Assembly (NCBI GenBank): GCA_019912965.1
Contig: JAIOHM010000036.1
Span: 32,493-96,492, forward strand
DNA length: 64,000 nt
Direction: 5' to 3'
From: Anaerolineae bacterium
Lineage (GTDB): Bacteria > Chloroflexota > Anaerolineae > Aggregatilineales > Phototrophicaceae
Shown here: piece by piece, positions 52,154 to 59,960 of the stretch
Numbering within the stretch: position 1 is the first letter of the stretch
Layout: each line of letters opens with the position of its first letter
Notes under the pieces: generated by a model
The model's input: only the letters and a program-made list of their open reading frames with translations
Told to the model about the DNA's origin: nothing
Database searches by the model: none
Program-made: the position numbers and the translations under genes

Positions 52154-53701
52154 ATGCTTCAGCAGCACCTACAAAATGTCGTTCATGTGAACGCCGCGCA
52201 GGAGATTGCCGCCCCGGCAGACGAAGAACCTGGGTCTATCTCAGAAGATCCGCTATCCACCTCCGACGAGGAGCCGCCCCACGCCACGCCGCAGATCGCG
52301 GCAGCGCAGGCGCGGACACCCCGCCCGGCTGTTTGGGCCGATGTTCCGGATGCAAAATGGGACGACTGGCACTGGCAGCTTGCACACCGCCTCAACTCGG
52401 TTGAGGAACTCTCCCAGATCATCAATCTGACTCCCGAAGAAATCGACGGTCTGACGGCTGACGATAAATTCCGCGTTGATGTTATCCCGTATTTCGCCAG
52501 CCTGATTGACCCGGATGATCCACACTGCCCGATTCGGCGGCAAGTGATTCCGCTGGGGCGCGAATTACAGGCGTTTGAAGGCATGATGGAGGACAGTCTG
52601 GCAGAGGACGCGCACAGCCCTGTCCCCGGATTGGTGCATCGCTATCCTGACCGGGTGCTGATGTTGATTACGACGCAGTGCGCCAGTTACTGCCGTTACT
52701 GTACACGCAGCCGAATCGTGGGCAATCCGCACGAGACTTTCAGCAAAAACGACTTTGAAGCCCAGTTGGATTATCTGCGGCACACGCCACAGGTGCGGGA
52801 TGTCCTCATCAGCGGGGGTGACCCGCTTACCCTGAATCCGCGCACGCTGGAATACATCCTGAGCAGCCTGCGCGCCATCGCGCATATCGAAATCATCCGC
52901 ATAGGCAGCCGTGTTCCAGTGTTTTTGCCCCAGCGCATCACCGACGAATTCTGTGCCATGCTGCGTAAATATCATCCGCTGTGGCTGAATATCCATACTA
53001 ACCATCCGAAGGAAATCACGCCAGAACTCAGCCGCGCATTAGCGAAGCTGGCGGATGCAGGTGTGCCATTGGGCAACCAGAGCGTTTTGCTGGCGGGCAT
53101 CAATGACAGCGTGAACATTCAGCGCGAACTGGCGCATAAGCTGGTGAAAAATCGCGTCCGCCCCTACTACCTGTACCAGTGCGATTTGGTGAAGGGCGCG
53201 GGACACTTCCGCACGACGGTCGCTAAAGGCATCGAAATTATCGAAGGGATGCGCGGGCACACCAGCGGGTATGCCGTGCCAACTTATGTAGTCGATGCTC
53301 CCGGCGGGGGTGGAAAAATCCCGGTGATGCCGCAGTATCTCATCAGCCAAGCGCCGGGTAAGGTCGTACTACGGAATTATGAAGGCTACATCACAGCTTA
53401 TGAAGAACCAACCGATTACGATCCGCACGCCATCGACCACCTAGACCGACAAGCCCCTCACCGGGGCGAACCGGGACAAAGCGGCGTGGCGGGTTTGCTG
53501 GCGGGCGATACGATGGCGATCAAGCCGGAGGGGTTTGATACGCTGCACAAACGCGGCGCGGGCAAACATCGCTTGAACGCGGACGCCAATAAATGGAAGC
53601 CGTATCACGCTGGGAATAGCGATACGCTTTCAGCGGTCAGCGATCAGCCATCGGTGAATGGTGCGCGGTCGAATGGGCACAAGAAGCCAAATAACCAATA
53701 A
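52154..53701 (+). CDS. kamA: Lysine 2,3-aminomutase (radical SAM, PLP)
   Basis: 515 residues from ATG 52154 (GGAG eight bases upstream). The radical SAM cluster is CASYCRYC (Cys176, Cys180, Cys183). The PLP-binding lysine is Lys388 in DAPGGGGKIPV, and the lysine-binding aspartates of the clostridial enzyme (Asp293 and Asp330) correspond to Asp344 in QCDL and Asp381 in VVDAP, so lysine is a plausible substrate. N-terminal (~80 aa) and C-terminal (~55 aa) extensions are present; the clostridial CNC-x2-C zinc site is absent. The tail (LSAVSDQPS) is encoded by 7-bp repeats (53621-53655). An ATP-grasp ligase follows 38 bp later. Confidence 0.9.
   Translation: MLQQHLQNVVHVNAAQEIAAPADEEPGSISEDPLSTSDEEPPHATPQIAAAQARTPRPAVWADVPDAKWDDWHWQLAHRLNSVEELSQIINLTPEEIDGLTADDKFRVDVIPYFASLIDPDDPHCPIRRQVIPLGRELQAFEGMMEDSLAEDAHSPVPGLVHRYPDRVLMLITTQCASYCRYCTRSRIVGNPHETFSKNDFEAQLDYLRHTPQVRDVLISGGDPLTLNPRTLEYILSSLRAIAHIEIIRIGSRVPVFLPQRITDEFCAMLRKYHPLWLNIHTNHPKEITPELSRALAKLADAGVPLGNQSVLLAGINDSVNIQRELAHKLVKNRVRPYYLYQCDLVKGAGHFRTTVAKGIEIIEGMRGHTSGYAVPTYVVDAPGGGGKIPVMPQYLISQAPGKVVLRNYEGYITAYEEPTDYDPHAIDHLDRQAPHRGEPGQSGVAGLLAGDTMAIKPEGFDTLHKRGAGKHRLNADANKWKPYHAGNSDTLSAVSDQPSVNGARSNGHKKPNNQ
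53621..53655 (+). repeat. Heptamer repeats inside the kamA 3' end
   Basis: GATACGC, TTTCAGC, GGTCAGC, GATCAGC and CATCGGT are in register over 53621-53655 and encode part of the KamA C-terminal tail. The repeat is followed by 15 further codons. The tail has no counterpart in the clostridial enzyme as I recall it. Confidence 0.65.
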
Positions 53702-53739
53702 GTGGATTGATAATTGACCTGATCTCGCGGGAGAGAATC

Positions 53740-54843
53740 ATGCGTATTGCTGTACTTGCTAATCTGAAAAACAATGCTCCTCATTATGAGGGGATGCCGG
53801 ATGATAAATGGGATGATCTGGACAGTCCGCGCACGGTGGATGGCATCGTCGGGGCGCTGCGGCGGTTAGGGCATGAGGCCGAATTTTTTGAGGCTAACAT
53901 CCTGCCCCCCTTCAATCTGGTGGAAAAGCTGACGGATTATCAACCGGATTTGTGCTTCAACATCGCAGAAAGCCATTTTGGAGATGCCCGCGAATCACAG
54001 ATTCCGGCGGTGCTGGAAATGCTGCGGATGCCTTATACCGGGAGCAAACTGCTGGCGCTGGCGCTGGCGCTGGATAAGGCGATGACCAAACGCATTCTGC
54101 AAAATCACGGCCTGCCCACGCCGGAATTTCAGGTGTTTGAGCGCGGGGACGAGCCGATCAACCTGACCCTGTTGAACGAGGATGGCGAACTGCGGTTTCC
54201 ATTGTTTGTCAAGCCAAACGCGGAAGGAACGAGCATCGGCGTGAGCGCGAAAAGCATCGTCCGCACGGTGGCGGAACTGCGCTTCCGGGTGGCTGACCAT
54301 CTGCGGCGTTACAACCAGCCGATTTTGGTGGAGCGTTTCGTTCAGGGGCGGGAAGTGCTGGTCGGGATGGTGGGGAATGTACAGCCGGGATACGACCCGG
54401 TTGAAACCCTGACGTTTATGCCAGCGCTGGAACTGGATCACGCGGCGTATGGTTCAGATCACGCCGGGGTGTATACCAACGAAATGAAGACTGTCAGTGG
54501 TCTGGAAGCCTATCATTATCACTGCCCTGCACCGCTGACACCGGAACAGCTTCGGGAATTACAGCGGTTGGCGGCAGGCGTATTTTATGCGACGGGCTGC
54601 CTCGATGTGGCACGAGTGGACTTCCGGCTAGACGAGAACGACCATGATAAGCCGTATATTCTGGAGGTGAATCCGCTGCCGGGACTCAGCCCTGGATACA
54701 GCGATTTGTGCCTCGAAGCGCAGGCGGCGGGTTGGGATCATGACCGCTTAATCGGGGCGATTCTGGATGCGGCGGTGATTCGGCTGGGCTTGAGCGTTCA
54801 GGAGTCAGCCGTCAGCTTTCCGCTTTCAGCGAGTGCGGATTAG
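53740..54843 (+). CDS. D-alanine-D-alanine-ligase-like ATP-grasp enzyme paired with kamA
   Basis: 367 residues from ATG 53740 (GGGAGAG upstream). It has the ddl fold: N-terminal MRIAVLANLKNN, then FNIAESHFGDARESQIPAVL, PYTGSKLLALALALDKAMTK, VKPNAEGTSIGVS, and EVNPLPGLSP (ATP- and Mg2+-binding loop). The two-residue changes near PYTGS mark a ddl-like, not canonical Ddl, enzyme. It follows kamA directly (38 bp), so it is likely to ligate beta-lysine, or a related amino acid, to another compound. The last codons are heptamer-encoded (54803-54830, ...SAVSFPLSASAD). A cell-wall ddl elsewhere in the genome is expected. Confidence 0.82.
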   Translation: MRIAVLANLKNNAPHYEGMPDDKWDDLDSPRTVDGIVGALRRLGHEAEFFEANILPPFNLVEKLTDYQPDLCFNIAESHFGDARESQIPAVLEMLRMPYTGSKLLALALALDKAMTKRILQNHGLPTPEFQVFERGDEPINLTLLNEDGELRFPLFVKPNAEGTSIGVSAKSIVRTVAELRFRVADHLRRYNQPILVERFVQGREVLVGMVGNVQPGYDPVETLTFMPALELDHAAYGSDHAGVYTNEMKTVSGLEAYHYHCPAPLTPEQLRELQRLAAGVFYATGCLDVARVDFRLDENDHDKPYILEVNPLPGLSPGYSDLCLEAQAAGWDHDRLIGAILDAAVIRLGLSVQESAVSFPLSASAD

Positions 54844-54911
54844 GGGTGGTTGCCAGTTACGAGTTTCCAGTTTCCAGAAAAAGGCAGGTAGTTCACAGTT
54901 TTCAGTTAAAC
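54803..54911. repeat. Heptamer repeats at the ligase stop codon
   Basis: AGTCAGC, CGTCAGC, TTTCCGC and TTTCAGC (54803-54830) encode the ligase C-terminus. After the stop, CAGTTAC, GAGTTTC, CAGTTTC and CAGAAAA follow (54854-54881), then GTTCACA, GTTTTCA and GTTAAAC (54891-54911). Confidence 0.75.
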
Positions 54912-54916
54912 CCATA

Positions 54917-55425
54917 AGGGATGGTTTGCGGCGATTGCGATTACGAAAATGGGTTTGCGCGCAATGTCGCAGATGTCGTCAATGTCGTCAATGTCGTACA
55001 CGGATTTTGCGACATTTTATGTCGTCGTTGTCGTCGTCGTCGGAATGGGTTTGTCGGACACGTATAGATTGATAATGTGCGAGAAATGCGGCAAATGCGA
55101 GAAATGCGGCGACGGTTTTTGTGCAAATTTCGCATTTTGGGAAAACCTCACCCCACTCATGGCTAACACTGCGTCAAGCTCGGTTAGCCATTCGCCCTCT
55201 CCGTAGTAACAGAGAGGGGAGCAAGATTGGCGGCGATGTCATGAAGGTCTGCCGCCGCCATGTTTGCCATACGGGTGATTTTTGGTGATTGGCAAGGTAC
55301 AAAATGAGGGTGTTATGGGGGTTTAGATCAATAATACCCGGACGCAGCATACCACCTGCGTCCCTATAGGCCATCATAGAACAAATGGTCTATGCGGTCA
55401 AGTTCGGGTTTACAAACCATGACGG
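54917..55425. repeat. Dispersed composite repeat, copy B
   Basis: A degenerate GCGGCGA hairpin-like part (54921-54960) is followed by four 9-mers ATGTCGNNN (54964-54999), a GTC-rich part, a core (TTTGTCGGACACGTATA near 55050) and three AAATGCGGC-type 9-mers (55084-55110). A REP-like block with CCTCACCCC and GAGAGGGGA follows (55146-55220). A tail with CATCATAGAACAAA (55370-55425) resembles 8966-9010. With the heptamers it fills most of the 680-bp gap 54844-55525; no gene is seen there. Confidence 0.75.
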
Positions 55426-55525
55426 AGGGCTAAGGCCAAGGGATGTGCGTTACGCCTGTCACTTTCGCGGGTTGTGGAAGAACATTAAAATAGTAACAGC
55501 AATATGATTCACCAAGGACTCTGTT

Positions 55526-56554
55526 ATGGCAAAAAGTGCTGGTCGCCCGCAGTCCGCTAAATCCGCTAAACCTGCCGCCTCGTCCGGCCCTTCGCGCGGG
55601 CGCGATATTTTACATGTGATTCTCATCGGGCTGGTTTCAACCGCCCTGTTCACGGCTATCGCCATTGGCGCATCGTATGCCATCAATCCCGATCTTGCCG
55701 CGAATGTGCCATCGCAAACCAACCCGAACAGCACCCGGATTGCGGTCATCGCTACGGATGTGCCAACCGCGATTCCGACTGCTACAGAAATTCCCTGCGA
55801 AGCGCCCGCATGGTGGAGCGAAAATCGAGCCGCCATCGCGCAGGTGGTGAATAACATTACGTCGATTGCGGTTAATACGCCGCCCGTAAATATCAATGCT
55901 GCCGCCGAACAGTTGAAATCGTGGAACGAATCGTTTGCGGCTGCCGTGCATCCGCCGTGCGTTGACCCGGCGCGGCAGGCATTGAGCGCGGTTGTACCCA
56001 GTGCAGAAGCCTATGTCAATGCTTATCTGACGAGCGTGACCACTCCACAGCAACGCGGTCTGGCGCTGCTGGAGTTGTTAAATGCACTGCTGCCCGCCGC
56101 CGATGCGCTGACCCGTTTGCAATTAGCCGATGCCAGCGCAGCCGATGACCAATGGATCGGCAAGGTGCAGAATTTCTTTACGGCGGAATGTCCAGCGGCC
56201 AAATGGTATGCAGAAGTGATCGTGGGCAAAGATTATTATGAGCGCTTCTCCACGATACAGCGCGATGCCAATCTGCAATCCCCCAGCCGCGATACACTGA
56301 CACAACTGCGCGATCTGAGCAGCGCCTTCCGCGTTGACAGCGAAACGTTCCCGGAATGTGTGCAGGCGGCAGCAGCCCATTTCCAGAGTGCGATGGATTC
56401 GTTCTTCAACGGTTTGAACGAAGTGCTAAACGGCAATCCGTCGGCTGCCAGCACCCAGATTGCGACCGCTAACGGCGAACTCAGCACTTTTGTGAACGAT
56501 ACGCGCCAGCTTATCCCGGCTGAGGACACATACCCGGCTGTCCAGCCTGCGTAA
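55526..56554 (+). CDS. Membrane-anchored extracellular helical protein
   Basis: 342 residues. A basic, Ala/Ser/Lys-rich N-terminus (~1-25) precedes a single helix (ILHVILIGLVSTALFTAIAI) and an extracellular part rich in Ala, with helices of the form AAEQLKSWNESFAAAVHPPC and QQRGLALLELLNALLPAADA. Four cysteines outside the membrane (EIPCEA, PPCVD, AECPA, PECVQ) are evenly spread and may form disulfides. AAGGA lies seven bases before the ATG. No family was recognised. It is downstream of the kamA-ligase operon but separated by repeats. Confidence 0.65.
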   Translation: MAKSAGRPQSAKSAKPAASSGPSRGRDILHVILIGLVSTALFTAIAIGASYAINPDLAANVPSQTNPNSTRIAVIATDVPTAIPTATEIPCEAPAWWSENRAAIAQVVNNITSIAVNTPPVNINAAAEQLKSWNESFAAAVHPPCVDPARQALSAVVPSAEAYVNAYLTSVTTPQQRGLALLELLNALLPAADALTRLQLADASAADDQWIGKVQNFFTAECPAAKWYAEVIVGKDYYERFSTIQRDANLQSPSRDTLTQLRDLSSAFRVDSETFPECVQAAAAHFQSAMDSFFNGLNEVLNGNPSAASTQIATANGELSTFVNDTRQLIPAEDTYPAVQPA

Positions 56555-56574
56555 CAATGTTACGGGGCGGGCAG

Positions 56575-56744
56575 AAAAATCCTCCCCTGAAGTCTGGCAG
56601 ATTCAGCAGCCCACGAAGGAGAGACGAGAGCTGTTTTTGTTGTCAGGATGTGGGTTGCAGGTAGGACTACATTAAGTGGTGGTGGAGGGCGAGGATTTTT
56701 ACCCTCATCCCCCAGCCCCTTCTCCCTCAGGGCGAAGGGGAGTA
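56575..56744. repeat. Inverted repeat pair and REP-like block
   Basis: AAAAATCCTC (56575-56584) and GAGGATTTTT (56691-56700) are perfect inverted copies flanking about 106 bp, followed by a REP-like block CCCTCATCCCCCAGCCCCTT near 56702. A stretch of the same type occurs at 55146-55220. Apart from the terminator, the rest of the gap to the DoxX gene (56555-56911) shows no gene. Confidence 0.6.
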
Positions 56745-56860
56745 AATTCAATTTGAGTGCTATTTTCACCTAAAATTGACTACCCACCGTTTAATGCGGT
56801 GTTACCCAATTCTTTCATGACGAAGCACCCGGTTTCCCGCCGTTACACAAGAAATCAAAA

Positions 56861-56881
56861 GTGCCCCTTAAACAGGGGCAC
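56861..56881 (-). terminator. Intrinsic terminator of doxX-like gene
   Basis: GTGCCCC (56861-56867) pairs with GGGGCAC (56875-56881) around TTAAACA. On the minus strand it is followed by TTTTGATTTC. It lies 31 bp after the gene. Confidence 0.8.
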
Positions 56882-56911
56882 CCGATTATGTCTATTCTCA
56901 ATCAGCGTGTA

Positions 56912-57520
56912 TCAGTCGCCAGCGGCAGGTGAAGGTTGGGGAACAGGTGTGAGGTTCTGTGTTGTATTGCGGCGGCTCCATGGTGTGCCGAGCCAGCGCA
57001 GCAGGAAGTAGTCCGCACCGATGTAACCCGCATTTTTCCATGCCAAGACCAGTACGATAGCTGCTACGAGGAACAAACCGTTGGAACTTGCTGAACCTGC
57101 CATAATGAAGTTCCAGTTCATCAGCGCCGCGAACAAAGCCGCGATACCGACGAATGCGCCGAGAATGAGTCCCAGACCGATCATGACTTCGCCCACCGCG
57201 ATCAGCTTGGCAAACCAAGTGTATGAACCGGAGTCGATCAATCCCTGAAGGAAACTACGATACCAGTCGAAGGTGATGGCGGGGCGACCCGTTTCCGGGA
57301 TGGCGACGGCGCGCGTCCAGAAGCCTAACAGGGATTCACCAGTGACCATCCAGCCAGCTTCGGTGACTTTATGCAGGCCAGCGTCCAACCATGCCAAGCC
57401 CAGCAGCACACGGACGACTGTCCACACGGGTGACATACGGGTATCGCTGAACAGGAACTTTGCAAATGGTGGGTCTTCTACGGTTCGGTCGCTCTTGAAG
57501 TTGAAAAAGTTAGCCATCAT
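56912..57520 (-). CDS. DoxX-family membrane protein
   Basis: 202 residues with about four helices. The typical DoxX pattern is LGLAWLDAGLHKV near the first helix, WFAKLIAVGEVMIGLGLILG in the middle, and GLFLVAAIVLVLAWKNAGY toward the C-terminus. The N-terminus has an extra hydrophilic ~35 residues. DoxX proteins are often part of thiosulfate or redox-linked membrane complexes, but in this subgroup the role is unknown. GGGAGATAG precedes the ATG. Confidence 0.85.
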   Translation of the reverse strand: MMANFFNFKSDRTVEDPPFAKFLFSDTRMSPVWTVVRVLLGLAWLDAGLHKVTEAGWMVTGESLLGFWTRAVAIPETGRPAITFDWYRSFLQGLIDSGSYTWFAKLIAVGEVMIGLGLILGAFVGIAALFAALMNWNFIMAGSASSNGLFLVAAIVLVLAWKNAGYIGADYFLLRWLGTPWSRRNTTQNLTPVPQPSPAAGD

Positions 57521-57657
57521 CTATCTCCCTTTGGTCTATATTTGTTTTCCTTTGATGACCCTATCATAGGGCGGATAGACCATCGGGTGTAGCAGGCAAA
57601 ACCCCATTGTTTGTCGGGTTAAGCGATATGGTTTTGTCAGGGATTCCCCGACACCGT

Positions 57658-58314
57658 TTATTCGAGCAGCCCACGTTCCAGAGCAGACTTGACCAACTGG
57701 GCGCGCGTTTGCAAGTTCAGCTTTTCCATGCCGCGCGTACGATAGGTTTCAACCGTTTTGACGCTTAAAAAGAGTTCTCCGGCAATTTCGGCATTGGTAT
57801 AACCGAGCGCCACCAAGCGCAGCACATCCCGTTCGCGTTCTGAAAGATTGTCCCACGGATCAGCTTGCGCTTTTGCCGTTACCGTTTGGGTCGCGATTTT
57901 TTGCAGCAGCTTTTCTGACATGGCCGAATGCACATAGGTTTCGCCGCGCATCACGGTTTGAATGGCCATCAACAATTCGCTATCTACTGCTTTTTTGAGG
58001 ATATACCCGGACGCACCTGCCCGCAGGGCTTCCTGCAAATAACCCACGTCGTCATGCATGGTCAGGATTAAAATGCGACTTTGTGGCGATTCCTGACGCA
58101 GCAGCGGAATCGCTGTTAGTCCATCCATACCGGGCATATTCAGATCAAGGAGAACAATATCCGGCTGAAGTTCGCGCGCCTGGGTTATTGCTTCGCTTCC
58201 ATTTCCGGCTTCCCCAACCACATGCATATTGGGTTGATTGTCAATGAGCAAACGCAGACCTGTTCGCAATACTGCATGATCGTCCGCCAGCACAATGCGG
58301 ATGGATGTATCCAT
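57658..58314 (-). CDS. NarL/FixJ-type response regulator
   Basis: 218 residues from ATG 58314 (4 bp after the kinase stop). The receiver domain has ADD at the acidic pocket, Asp57 in PDIVLLDLNMPG, and Lys in the last loop (YILKKAVD). The LuxR-type helix-turn-helix is complete: LSERERDVLRLVALGYTNAE, IAGELFLSVKTVETYRTRG. It should be phosphorylated by the kinase encoded just upstream and bind DNA as a dimer. Targets are not apparent. Confidence 0.92.
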   Translation of the reverse strand: MDTSIRIVLADDHAVLRTGLRLLIDNQPNMHVVGEAGNGSEAITQARELQPDIVLLDLNMPGMDGLTAIPLLRQESPQSRILILTMHDDVGYLQEALRAGASGYILKKAVDSELLMAIQTVMRGETYVHSAMSEKLLQKIATQTVTAKAQADPWDNLSERERDVLRLVALGYTNAEIAGELFLSVKTVETYRTRGMEKLNLQTRAQLVKSALERGLLE

Positions 58315-58318
58315 AGCT

Positions 58319-59782
58319 TTACCCTGTGTCACTTTCTGCTACAACCGCGAACGGTATTTCAATAAACAGGCTGGTACCCTGCCCAGCCTGTGATTCGATT
58401 GTCAGCTTGCCCCCGAATAACTGCGTTCGTTCACGAATACCTTGCAGCCCCAGACTTTTCTGACTGTCCGCTTTCCTATCCAGTTCAAAACCAATGCCAT
58501 TGTCTTCAATAATCACTCGTATTCCGTTTTGCCGCTGTTCAAGAAGCACACTGGCATTTTTTGCATGTGCATGGCGCGCAATGTTGGTCAGCCCTTCCTG
58601 AACCATCCGGTAGAGACTGGTTTCCAGCGCGATGGGTAGACGCTCATCCAGACCGCGCGTGACGAAATCCACCTGAATTCGATAGCGATGCTGATAATCC
58701 TCGATGTAGCGCCCCAGTGCTGCAACCAATCCGAGATCATCCAGCACGCTTGGGCGAAGCTGCCAAGCGAGTGTATGCACTTCGTCAAGCGTATTGTTCA
58801 CGACCTTGCGGATGTCCTCGATACGAGTACGAACCGTGAGCAGGTCGTTCGCCTCTTCCAAATTCCGCAGTCCAACCAGCAGCGAGGTGAGCGATTGACT
58901 GGTGCTGTCATGCAGTTCGCGCGCAATTCGCTTGCGTTCTTCTTCCTGTGCTGAAATCACGCCGCGAATATAATCCTCACGCAGGGCCTCTCGTTCCCCA
59001 CTCTCGCGGGCGGCACGGGCAAGGGAGCGGGTCATGGTGTTGAAGGCGTCAGCCAGATCGCCGATCTCATCATTCGCCCAGCGTGTTACCTGGCGTGAGA
59101 AGTCCCCATTGGCAACCGCGCGAGTCGCTTCCACAAGGCTCAGGATCGGGCGCGTTAGAATCCAAGTCAGCAGGAATGCAGCGATAAAACCAACGACGAT
59201 CATCACGAGCGTGATCGAGAAAATCTGGAACGTGACCGTATTTGTAATTTCCTCAATCGAGTCTTCACCCAGACCTAGCTGTACGATCAGCCCGTTCGGC
59301 ATCGAAGTGGTAACATCGATCACATCACCCCATGCGGTCGTCAACTTATGAATACGGTCATCCGGGTCAATCGGGAGTGAAGGTTCGATTTCAGGTGGTG
59401 GAGCGCCATCGGTGGTTGTGGCGAGGATCGTACCATCAGGGTTTCTGACTATGACGTAATCGACCAGCGTATTATGTCCGCTGCCCGTGTAGTGCGTTTT
59501 TGTGCCCTGCAAGTAATCCGTAAGTGCGGACAAATCCCCGGAAACTAACTGCTCGACTCGTAGAACGATATTGTCTGAAATGCCAATCCCCTGCACATGA
59601 AGTTGGGTTTCAAGGGTATCGTAAAGGGCAGAACGCAGTTGAATAGTAACGAATAACCCCAGCAAAACAATCACGCCAAGCACAATCCCCATCACTTTGA
59701 TTCGAATGCTTGCCGCACCGAAAACAGACCAGAAGCGTTGTACCAGCGGTGTGTGCCAGACTGTATCCAAGTTGCCTTTCAA
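58319..59782 (-). CDS. Sensor histidine kinase of NarL-type system (HisKA_3)
   Basis: 487 residues. One helix (IKVMGIVLGVIVLLGLFVTI), an extracellular sensor domain (~50-195), a second helix (FSITLVMIVVGFIAAFLLTW), HAMP (~215-265), and HisKA_3 with RIARELHDSTSQSL (His291), then HATPase with DNGIGF and SLGLQGIRER. The receiver gene follows after 4 bp. The extracellular domain has no recognisable cofactor site. Autophosphorylation and transfer to the NarL-type regulator are expected. Confidence 0.9.
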   Translation of the reverse strand: MKGNLDTVWHTPLVQRFWSVFGAASIRIKVMGIVLGVIVLLGLFVTIQLRSALYDTLETQLHVQGIGISDNIVLRVEQLVSGDLSALTDYLQGTKTHYTGSGHNTLVDYVIVRNPDGTILATTTDGAPPPEIEPSLPIDPDDRIHKLTTAWGDVIDVTTSMPNGLIVQLGLGEDSIEEITNTVTFQIFSITLVMIVVGFIAAFLLTWILTRPILSLVEATRAVANGDFSRQVTRWANDEIGDLADAFNTMTRSLARAARESGEREALREDYIRGVISAQEEERKRIARELHDSTSQSLTSLLVGLRNLEEANDLLTVRTRIEDIRKVVNNTLDEVHTLAWQLRPSVLDDLGLVAALGRYIEDYQHRYRIQVDFVTRGLDERLPIALETSLYRMVQEGLTNIARHAHAKNASVLLEQRQNGIRVIIEDNGIGFELDRKADSQKSLGLQGIRERTQLFGGKLTIESQAGQGTSLFIEIPFAVVAESDTG

Positions 59783-59885
59783 GTGCTTTCCATACCTAAA
59801 ACAGAAACAGCCAATAAGGACTTATTGTACTACCGAGCAAGGACTGTGCATATCACATCACTATCGTTTATCTTTTGGTGCGATA

Positions 59886-59897
59886 CGCCATTTGGCG
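59886..59897. promoter_or_regulatory. Dyad upstream of copper ATPase
   Basis: CGCCA (59886-59890) and TGGCG (59893-59897) form a short perfect dyad, and ATCCTTAGGGGAT near 59923-59935 is a second quasi-palindrome, both in the gap before the copA-like gene. Either may be a copper-responsive operator (CsoR- or CopY-like), but the match to known sites is weak. Confidence 0.3.
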
Positions 59898-59960
59898 CAT
59901 ACCTTCTGACCTCCAGTGATTTATCCTTAGGGGATGAGCTAAATCTATTTGGAGAACAAG

